28,850 bases of DNA from a virus: IMG/VR virus record IMGVR_UViG_3300002242_000608, positions 11,234 through 40,083 of that record, one strand, 5' to 3'. The notes under the pieces were generated by a model. It was not told the origin of the DNA. It ran no database searches and saw nothing but the letters and a program-made list of their open reading frames with translations. Each line of letters opens with the position of its first letter. Within the stretch, counting starts at the first letter, position 1. Positions 24,366 through 28,850 of this stretch are shown here, in pieces. The translations under genes were made by a program, and so were the position numbers.

Positions 24366-24521
24366 TTACCTTATAGTCCATTTAAAAGACCATCCTTCTC
24401 CAAAGGCATTCTCAAAAGACTCCTGAATGCCTTTTTTAAGATCCTGTTTACTTTCTGGGATTTCTGCTAAGGTTTCCCATTCGTTATTCTTATAAGCCCC
24501 TAGCAGAAGTAAGCTACGCAT
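24366..24521 (-). CDS. small phage protein, 51 aa
   Basis: ATG 24521 overlaps the end of the 63-aa gene by 8 bp (ATGCGTAG), and the frame runs 51 codons to TAA. The sequence begins MRSLLLLGAYKNNEWETLAEI and contains a GWSFKW motif near the end. It lies 6 nt before the next ATG. It is part of a chain of small coupled ORFs leading into the helicase. No family was recognised. Confidence 0.72.
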   Translation of the reverse strand: MRSLLLLGAYKNNEWETLAEIPESKQDLKKGIQESFENAFGEGWSFKWTIR

Positions 24522-24705
24522 CTAATACTTCCGCATCAGATAACATATCTAATAAAGCATCTAAATTACGAGCATTAAGTTCTCGTTGAGGTTGCTTTTT
24601 TAATTCAGCTTTTTTACGTTCTCTGTAAGCTAAATCATAGGTTCCTTGAATTTGTGATTTAAGAAGTTCTAAATCCACATTACGAATTACTAGTGTTTTA
24701 GACAT
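24514..24705 (-). CDS. hypothetical protein, 63 aa
   Basis: AGGAG is 6 nt before ATG 24705. The protein is highly charged: a Lys/Arg-rich middle (YRERKKAELKKQPQRELNARN) and an acidic C-terminal end (LLDMLSDAEVLDA), probably two helices. It starts 14 nt after the previous stop and overlaps the 51-aa gene. No domain was recognised. Confidence 0.78.
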   Translation of the reverse strand: MSKTLVIRNVDLELLKSQIQGTYDLAYRERKKAELKKQPQRELNARNLDALLDMLSDAEVLDA

Positions 24706-24719
24706 AACATCTCCTTTAA

Positions 24720-25325
24720 TTAAATATTACAGCTGTCTAAATCCCTTTTAGCATTTTCTATTTCTTTTTCTAAGTTGTAAATTGCTAACTCTTGTTCTAA
24801 AACACTAAAAGCTTCTTCTGCTTTAGAAAGTTTTAGCTTACTAGAGAAATCACAGGTACCCATAGGATACGAGGTATTTTTACTAATATTAATACTAAAA
24901 ACTTGTTTGTTATATAAATATAGTTTAAACGCTACAGAAGGTAAAAAGATTTCAATATAAGGTCTAGGAACTCTGTCAGTTATTTTACTACCATAGACTC
25001 TAGTAAGATTTAAATTTCCCTCTATACCACTAGGGTATTCTTTAAGAGTACTTTTTGCCTCTTCAGTTTTTATCACTAAATTTATGAAGCTATTTATTTT
25101 TATTTCATTCTTAACTAAAAAATCTTTAAGTAGCATTGTTGCATATTCAATTTCAGCTTTTGAGGGACTTGCCTTAGAAAAAGAAATTCCTGTAACCGCC
25201 ATTAAAGGTTTCCCGCAACTTCCTACAATAGCTAAATACTTAGCCTTGTTAATTTCTACATGGTAATTGGTTAGACCAAAGGTATCTAACGCTTCTTGAC
25301 AGTTTTTACGTAACATTAAACTCAT
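24720..25325 (-). CDS. hypothetical protein with C-terminal coiled coil, 201 aa
   Basis: AGGA lies 8 nt before ATG 25325. Residues 1-150 are mixed alpha/beta, with PRPYIEIFLPSVAFKLYLYN as a beta-rich patch. From about residue 165, heptad-like Leu/Glu spacing (KLSKAEEAFSVLEQELAIYNLEKEIENAKRDL) suggests a coiled coil. It is next to a 53-aa protein that is almost all coiled coil, so the two may pair (inference). No family was recognised. Confidence 0.8.
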   Translation of the reverse strand: MSLMLRKNCQEALDTFGLTNYHVEINKAKYLAIVGSCGKPLMAVTGISFSKASPSKAEIEYATMLLKDFLVKNEIKINSFINLVIKTEEAKSTLKEYPSGIEGNLNLTRVYGSKITDRVPRPYIEIFLPSVAFKLYLYNKQVFSINISKNTSYPMGTCDFSSKLKLSKAEEAFSVLEQELAIYNLEKEIENAKRDLDSCNI

Positions 25326-25346
25326 AATTAATTCCTAATAGGTTGA

Positions 25347-25508
25347 TTAATAATGTTCTACTTTAGAAGTTCCTAAGTAAAACTCATGTAATTGTTCTTG
25401 CAATTTTGCAAGTTTTTGTTGATCTAATAGCTGAATTTTAAGTTTCAACTTTTCTATTTCTAATTCTGCTAATTTTAACTTTAAAGTTAATTCAGTTAAG
25501 TTACTCAT
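25347..25508 (-). CDS. small coiled-coil protein, 53 aa
   Basis: The ATG at 25508 overlaps the TGA of the 70-aa gene (ATGA), and the frame runs to TAA at 25347. Residues 3-42 are a continuous Leu/Lys/Glu heptad pattern (LTELTLKLKLAELEIEKLKL and on), a strong coiled coil. The last 12 residues differ (FYLGTSKVEHY). It is probably an oligomerising partner. The neighbour downstream also ends in a coiled coil. Confidence 0.8.
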   Translation of the reverse strand: MSNLTELTLKLKLAELEIEKLKLKIQLLDQQKLAKLQEQLHEFYLGTSKVEHY

Positions 25509-25717
25509 AGTAAATTAAACTCCTCTAAAAAGGATATAGCAGCATTAAAAATAAGAGCATCTGAATTTTTTCTAACATACTTTCCTATAACGTATTCTTT
25601 ATTAAAAGAATCTTTTAAAGTTTTTACTTCTATTGTTTTACCGTTAAATATTAAAAAAATAAACCCAAACTCCTCCATACGATCTCTAATTAAGAGACGT
25701 AATTCGTTAGAAAGCAT
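25505..25717 (-). CDS. hypothetical protein, 70 aa
   Basis: The ATG at 25717 overlaps the TAA of the 158-aa gene (TAATG). The product is a small alpha/beta protein with a hydrophobic strand EEFGFIFLIFNGKTIEV and a helical end. No motif was recognised. Overlaps on both sides (TAATG and ATGA) support it as a real coupled gene. Confidence 0.75.
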   Translation of the reverse strand: MLSNELRLLIRDRMEEFGFIFLIFNGKTIEVKTLKDSFNKEYVIGKYVRKNSDALIFNAAISFLEEFNLL

Positions 25718-26193
25718 TATTCATCCTTTCTATATCCCGCTTCGTAAAGAGCAATACAGCAATCAGTATTGTCTTTTAATCCTTTGCATACCTTTACCAT
25801 TTCATCTAAGTCTTTTTTCTTTCTTATACTCTCACGTAGACTATTCAATTTGTTATTTACACGTTTATAATCTTGAGCTAATTCTAGTAAGTAATCAGCT
25901 TCTTTGTTATGACTTAAAATTTTTAATTTACCGTAATATTTTTCTGCTTTACTTATATCTATCATTTTATCGTCTACTCTATAATGATCACCATCGTTAC
26001 CATTTTGTGCAATGACATCAATCCGATTTTCACCAGGGCAACTAGGTCGCCATGCCTTAATGGGAATACATGAATCCTTTCTCCATGCGTACGATGCAGG
26101 TGTTTTGGATAGTCTTATATCCTCATCATAAAACATAACATCTACAAGTGCCACAGAAGGCATAGTTCCGTCATTATCAATCCAATCGTTCAT
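25717..26193 (-). CDS. phage protein with WI..MP..LVDV domain, 158 aa
   Basis: Residues 4-50 (WIDNDGTMPSVALVDVMFYD ... IPIKAWRPSCPG) match a small domain common in phage early or accessory genes (WI, P, VDV, then AYR-like end). It is usually found in enterobacterial siphophages and has unknown function. The remaining about 100 residues are helical with repeated charged segments and three cysteines near the end. AGAGGA is 8 nt before ATG 26193. The accessory-block position fits a gene shared by horizontal exchange. Confidence 0.75.
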   Translation of the reverse strand: MNDWIDNDGTMPSVALVDVMFYDEDIRLSKTPASYAWRKDSCIPIKAWRPSCPGENRIDVIAQNGNDGDHYRVDDKMIDISKAEKYYGKLKILSHNKEADYLLELAQDYKRVNNKLNSLRESIRKKKDLDEMVKVCKGLKDNTDCCIALYEAGYRKDE

Positions 26194-26248
26194 TTTAATT
26201 TTCCTCTTTATCGTGATATGCTAGGGTCAATGCTTAATCGTTGAACTT

Positions 26249-26479
26249 TCAAGCTGACTCACCTGTAGCACTTACTTGTTCCCGATTTTCGTAGTTTTTA
26301 CACTTAGTTTCTTTCCAAATTGGGTCATAAAGAGATGGATAATGGAACCATCCATTATTTATGCCGTGTTGATAGCCTTTCATATCCGCGTCAGGCTTTA
26401 AGCATTGAATATGAGCGCTTCCAGTTACCGCTCTCTTATGAACACAGCTATAGCACTCGTTTAATTTATCTGTTTTCAT
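26249..26479 (-). CDS. cysteine-containing phage protein, 76 aa
   Basis: Cysteines at 9, 12, 26 and 60 (CYSCVHKRAV ... IQCLKPDADM ... KETKCKNYE), with a conserved-looking centre HGINNGWFHYPSLYDPIWK, match a widespread small phage protein family of unknown function; the cysteines probably bind zinc. AGGAG within the end of the previous gene serves as ribosome site, and the ATG overlaps its TGA. About 55 bp without a gene follow the stop. Confidence 0.82.
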   Translation of the reverse strand: MKTDKLNECYSCVHKRAVTGSAHIQCLKPDADMKGYQHGINNGWFHYPSLYDPIWKETKCKNYENREQVSATGESA

Positions 26480-26826
26480 TTTAATTCTCCTTCTGTATCA
26501 TACCCAACAAATTCAAACTTCCAATTTTTCTGACCCGTATTACCCAAAAACTCAGTAATATTAGCTTTATATAATCCTGTTTTACCACTCTCCATTGGCA
26601 CTTTTACAATACCTTTTCCAGCACTAATGTAGGGTATCTGGTGGTTAAATACGCATCTAAGCTCAAAATCAAGATTATATTTCTTTGCAGCTTTTCTTGC
26701 TTGTTGCAACTTCCACCAGATAATAAGACGTTCAACTATTTTCACCTTAATGTTTTTTCTTGCCTTCGACAAAGTGCCTTCTATGAGAGCAATCACGGCT
26801 TGTGTAGGCTCTTTGTAATTGCTCAT
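26476..26826 (-). CDS. hypothetical protein, 116 aa
   Basis: The start is taken as ATG 26826 (AGGAG 7 nt upstream, overlapping the TGA of the 72-aa gene). The TTG 27 nt earlier is rejected. The N-terminal half is strongly basic and helical (KARKNIKVKIVERLIIWWKLQQARKAAKK); the C-terminal half is beta-rich. It ends DTEGELK, the same last residues as the gene before it, because both end in a duplicated stop/RBS/start junction. No family was recognised. Confidence 0.75.
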   Translation of the reverse strand: MSNYKEPTQAVIALIEGTLSKARKNIKVKIVERLIIWWKLQQARKAAKKYNLDFELRCVFNHQIPYISAGKGIVKVPMESGKTGLYKANITEFLGNTGQKNWKFEFVGYDTEGELK

Positions 26827-27041
26827 TTTAATTCTCCTTCTGTGTAATACCAATCATATCGCTTAGGCAGCGTTGCTGGACACTTACGACGCTCTATACC
26901 GCTTTTACCTGCTATCTGCACCCATTGGCACTCATGTTCATAGTTAAACGCTACAACAGGCAATGAGAGCCAATCAATAGCTGTTACGGCTATGCAATAG
27001 CCTAGTAAGAGTAGCAGTGTGGATAATATTATTTTAGTCAT
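26823..27041 (-). CDS. small membrane-anchored phage protein, 72 aa
   Basis: The N-terminus is a hydrophobic segment (IILSTLLLLLGYCIAVTAI), either an uncleaved anchor or a signal peptide. The rest contains HECQWVQIAGK and RRKCPATLPKRYDWYY, with Cys at 38 and 54. This pattern (hydrophobic N-terminus, two cysteines, LPxRY) recurs in small accessory proteins of enterobacterial phages. The base composition is more GC-rich than the replication genes. It ends TEGELK like its neighbour. The ATG overlaps the 101-aa gene by 8 bp. Confidence 0.75.
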   Translation of the reverse strand: MTKIILSTLLLLLGYCIAVTAIDWLSLPVVAFNYEHECQWVQIAGKSGIERRKCPATLPKRYDWYYTEGELK

Positions 27042-27339
27042 TGTTTTCTTGCCTCAAAAGTATTACTGCTATTACAGCTGTTCGCTGCGCAGTTCCGCAT
27101 TCCTCAAACCAAATTCGTGTATTCGTATAAGCATCAGAAGAACACGGAAATAAAATAGCTCCCTCTTCAAAATCAATATCAAGTTCATATTTCTGAGCTA
27201 AATTCCATGCTTGTGCTTTACCCTCTAAAGTATCAGCTGTTGGTTCCCAAGTATCGAGATAATCCTCATTTGCACATGATATTTGGTCAAGTCGTTTATC
27301 AGTTGTTCCTCGTAATTGTTCTAGTGTGTAGTTAGTCAT
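27034..27339 (-). CDS. phage ABA-sandwich-like protein, 101 aa
   Basis: The pattern TWEPTADTLEGKAQAWNLAQKY, a beta segment, then RTAVIAVILL near the C-terminus resembles the small phage proteins called the ABA sandwich domain (WEP.., A..L, then AI..A.L). Their function is unknown. The ATG at 27339 overlaps the end of the 54-aa gene by 8 bp, and the stop overlaps the next gene by 8 bp. Confidence 0.75.
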   Translation of the reverse strand: MTNYTLEQLRGTTDKRLDQISCANEDYLDTWEPTADTLEGKAQAWNLAQKYELDIDFEEGAILFPCSSDAYTNTRIWFEECGTAQRTAVIAVILLRQENND

Positions 27340-27496
27340 CTTTATCCTCCTGCAATAGCTTACTAGTTAGCAAGGAGACTGAGTAATCAAAATAGTCTTC
27401 TATACCCTGACTACCGTCCAGCGCAACTAGTGCTCCATCCGCTTGGGACAAGTTCTTAAGCATTGTTATTGCTTCTTCTGTTGTTAATGTAATCAT
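27332..27496 (-). CDS. small protein, 54 aa
   Basis: AGGAG is 6 nt before ATG 27496, and the TAA overlaps the next ATG (ATGACTAA). The product is acidic and helical, without a known domain. The frame is open upstream for 43 codons into the duplicated C-terminal fragment at 27517-27630, which has no ATG, so ATG 27496 is the start. Confidence 0.75.
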   Translation of the reverse strand: MITLTTEEAITMLKNLSQADGALVALDGSQGIEDYFDYSVSLLTSKLLQEDKDD

Positions 27497-27516
27497 TTTT
27501 TCTCCTTTTACTACCT

Positions 27517-27630
27517 CATAGTTATCCCAGATAGATGTTTCTTTAGTACGAATACTTGTTCCTCCGTCAATAAAGCATCTTATTTTGCCTTGGGCAGTAA
27601 ACTCTGCAAAGCACCTAATAAGTGCCTGTT
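27517..27630 (-). pseudogene. C-terminal fragment of the 143-aa SH3-like gene (repeat copy A)
   Basis: This stretch is a 114-bp direct copy of 27828-27941, about 93% identical (8 mismatches, all in the first half; the last about 60 bp are identical). Read on the minus strand it encodes ALIRCFAEFTAQGKIRCF...IWDNYE, the tail of the 143-aa protein, preceded by an in-frame TAA and with no start codon. It reads in frame into the 54-aa gene. It is a remnant left by duplication. Confidence 0.9.
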
Positions 27631-27638
27631 ATAAAGCA

Positions 27639-27830
27639 CTACTGTTTGTGCCAAACCAGCACATCGGCTTTCCCAGTGAACACCTTCCATGCCTTCTTGA
27701 ACCGGCGCACAATTCCACCGCGTCCAATGGGTCGAGCTAGCTTCCAACCGCAATGGGTATCAGTTTGGCAATCCCAGTGTTTAATCTGTTCAGCTGTGAG
27801 TTCGTTAATACCTTTCATTCTGTACATCAT
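27639..27830 (-). CDS. small basic protein, 63 aa, GC-richer than its surroundings
   Basis: The protein has two cysteines (DCQTDTHCGW) and a basic helical C-terminal half (GRGGIVRRFKKAWKVFTGK). Its starts overlap the end of the 143-aa gene (ATG ATG at 27830/27827; a third ATG at 27818 is possible). No strong ribosome site is seen, so coupling is assumed. By eye the gene is around half G+C, against about one third in the replication genes, and it lies exactly between the two copies of the 114-bp repeat. It looks imported. No family was recognised. Confidence 0.65.
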   Translation of the reverse strand: MMYRMKGINELTAEQIKHWDCQTDTHCGWKLARPIGRGGIVRRFKKAWKVFTGKADVLVWHKQ

Positions 27831-28236
27831 AGTTATCCCAAATAGTTGTTTCTATAGTACGAATATTTGTTTCCCCATTAATAAAGCATCTTATTTTGCC
27901 TTGGGCAGTAAACTCTGCAAAGCACCTAATAAGTGCCTGTTCCCTTGATTCGCTGTCATTCCAAACCCAAACTAGATCATTTAGTTGTAGGTTGGGATGA
28001 CGTTTAGGTTCTGGTGCTGGATTGAAATCAAGTGTTGTTCCTTTATGGTAAAGCTGCTGTATGTTGTTTGATTTTAATATAAATCCCTTTTTTGTAAATG
28101 TGAGCATTATATTATCGCAATCAAGTGTTACTTCTACAGGATAATCATAGGCTTCATTAATTGTACTAACTACGCCTTTATCTAAGATTAGTTTTTCTAA
28201 ATCTAAAAATACTACTTCATCACCTACTTTAAACAT
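27805..28236 (-). CDS. SH3-like paralog family member, 143 aa
   Basis: The N-terminal about 75 residues (MFKVGDEVVFLDLEKLILDKGVV ... QLYHKGTTLDF) are paralogous to the 88-aa and 47-codon ORFs just upstream and look like a small SH3-like beta barrel (GDxVVFL...GVV). A second domain follows: LNDLVWVWNDSESREQALIRCFAEFTAQGKIRCF, a WVWND...R.F pattern seen in phage small beta domains. AGGGGA precedes ATG 28236. The 3' end is repeated at 27517-27630. The function is unknown. Confidence 0.78.
   Translation of the reverse strand: MFKVGDEVVFLDLEKLILDKGVVSTINEAYDYPVEVTLDCDNIMLTFTKKGFILKSNNIQQLYHKGTTLDFNPAPEPKRHPNLQLNDLVWVWNDSESREQALIRCFAEFTAQGKIRCFINGETNIRTIETTIWDNYDVQNERY
27828..27941 (-). repeat. 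114-bp direct repeat, copy B
   Basis: This is the parental copy of the repeat, within the 3' end of the 143-aa gene; copy A is at 27517-27630. The 63-aa gene occupies the interval between the copies. Confidence 0.92.
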
Positions 28237-28262
28237 TGTCTTCCCCTTAAGCCATAATGATT

Positions 28263-28406
28263 TTATTTTATAAATGTATTGAATCCGCCATTAAAAAGTT
28301 GTACTACAACTGCATAAACGCCGTAAGTAATTTCAGTAACTACTCCTTCTTCTAAAGTTGAGGTTGTTACATCTAAAAATACTACTTTGTCGCCTTTTTT
28401 AAATAT
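28263..28406 (-). pseudogene. truncated SH3-like paralog with ATA at the start position
   Basis: The 47-codon frame reads IFKKGDKVVFLDVTTSTLEEG and on to TAA at 28263, clearly aligned with MFKVGDEVVFL and MFQIGDEVVFL of the flanking paralogs. At the position of their ATG it has ATA, and it stops after the first about 45 residues of the family domain. GAGG lies only 4 nt before the ATA. It could be a decayed copy, or a gene translated at low level from a rare start by coupling to the 88-aa gene, whose stop overlaps it. The intact frame and conserved residues argue for recent loss or residual function. Confidence 0.75.
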
Positions 28407-28665
28407 GATCCTCTTCTTTATCCGATAATTTGCGATCAGGTTCAGGTGCTTTTTTTATCTCAACAGTTGTTCCTTTATAGTAGAGTTGAGGTATTCTATC
28501 AGTATTATAGTATCTCCCGTCCGCTGTAAAACTCTCATCTTCTTTTTTTAGCTTGACTATAATGGGATACGTATCATTGCTAGGTCCTATTGAGATCACT
28601 ATTCCGTCTTCTAAAGTTAGCGTATCGAGGTGTAGAAATACTACTTCATCGCCTATCTGAAACAT
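28399..28665 (-). CDS. SH3-like paralog family member, 88 aa
   Basis: The product matches the N-terminal domain of the 143-aa protein throughout: MFQIGDEVVFLHLDTLTLEDG, then QLYYKGTTVEI and APEPDR. AGGAG is 8 nt before ATG 28665. It lacks the second domain, ending KEEDHI. It overlaps the 39-aa ORF upstream and the truncated paralog downstream. The family's role is unknown; SH3-like folds often bind protein or nucleic acid. Confidence 0.8.
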   Translation of the reverse strand: MFQIGDEVVFLHLDTLTLEDGIVISIGPSNDTYPIIVKLKKEDESFTADGRYYNTDRIPQLYYKGTTVEIKKAPEPDRKLSDKEEDHI

Positions 28666-28772
28666 AATTTTCTCCTGTCATTAGGTTTATTTGTTGTTAC
28701 GTCTTTCCCGTATTTATACACACCTAATCTGGCATTGAAGGTGTATAAGAGAACCTTTAAAACTCTGTTCAT
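28653..28772 (-). CDS. 39-aa basic ORF
   Basis: ATG 28772 overlaps the TGA of the partial upstream gene (TGATG), and the frame runs 39 codons to TAG, overlapping the start of the 88-aa gene by 13 bp. The product begins MNRVLKVLLYTFNARLGVYKYG and is basic. No independent ribosome site is visible, so it rests on the stop-start overlap. The stretch 28666-28771 holds nothing else. Confidence 0.5.
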   Translation of the reverse strand: MNRVLKVLLYTFNARLGVYKYGKDVTTNKPNDRRKLCFR

Positions 28773-28850
28773 CACTTTGCATATTTATCAAATACAGGCA
28801 TAACGACGAGTATATCGTTGTTATCTTTTTGAGATACGACTATAGACCTA
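28772..28850 (-). CDS. C-terminal end of a gene running off the right edge (partial)
   Basis: The minus frame from 28849 is open for 25 codons to TGA at 28772-28774, ending DNNDILVVMPVFDKYAK. The balanced composition and the TGATG overlap with the next ORF suggest a real gene tail. Too short to identify. Confidence 0.5.
   Translation of the reverse strand, partial: RSIVVSQKDNNDILVVMPVFDKYAK

Noticed and set aside
26200-26245. Host-type promoter TTGACC ... GATAAA on the minus strand before the 158-aa gene
   Set aside because: The spacing between the boxes is about 12-13 nt, too short for a sigma-70 promoter.

Overview
The window looks like part of a lytic tailed phage genome related to coliphage N4 (Schitoviridae-like), from an AT-rich phage using the standard code: TAA, TAG and TGA all serve as stops. 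No integrase, repressor, tRNA, rRNA or CRISPR array was found. The host cannot be fixed from the sequence. Gram-negative is likely, given a lipid-free Sec signal peptide and the N4-like gene set.

Layout. Positions 1-9236 (+ strand) hold the end of the late/virion region: the tail of one CDS, a 922-aa Gly/Ala-rich and Ser/Lys-rich protein, and a 2055-aa protein. The first half of the 2055-aa protein carries the T7/N4 single-subunit RNA polymerase motifs with the right order and spacing: GR at 418-419, D552...SG, R646...K650...Y658 and H849-D850. It is read as a virion RNA polymerase (vRNAP). The second half has an HEXXH zincin-type motif and an LPD38-like segment. In N4 the vRNAP is one ~3500-aa chain, so here it appears naturally divided in two at the N-terminal/polymerase domain boundary, through a TAATG stop-start overlap.

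Positions 9226-28850 (- strand) converge on the vRNAP gene, as in N4. Read in the direction of transcription (from high to low coordinates), they give an accessory block of very small genes (about 24.2-28.85 kb), an SF1 UvrD-like helicase, a small gene closed by a terminator, a MoxR-like AAA+ ATPase with its partner, a helicase-like/AEP primase fusion, a GIY-YIG protein, small genes, and a DNA polymerase divided into exonuclease and polymerase genes by an HNH-AP2 endonuclease. After these come a RecB-like nuclease, ThyX, a Sak4-like RecA-fold ATPase, a MazG-like hydrolase, a UUCG terminator, an SSB and a small membrane protein. Most starts overlap the preceding stop (TAATG, ATGA, TAGTG) and have AGGAG-type ribosome sites, so the block is translationally coupled.

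How it works together. By analogy with N4, the vRNAP would enter the cell with the DNA and transcribe early genes. The minus-strand genes supply replication, recombination and nucleotide metabolism. The SSB ends in a basic/aromatic tail rather than the usual acidic one, like the activating tail of N4 SSB, and may also switch on late transcription.

The right-hand accessory block shows recent change: a three-copy paralogous family (one copy with ATA where its paralogs have ATG), a 114-bp duplication flanking a GC-richer gene, and a repeated stop/RBS/start junction. Nine genes shorter than 60 codons or partial were found by reading between the longer ORFs.
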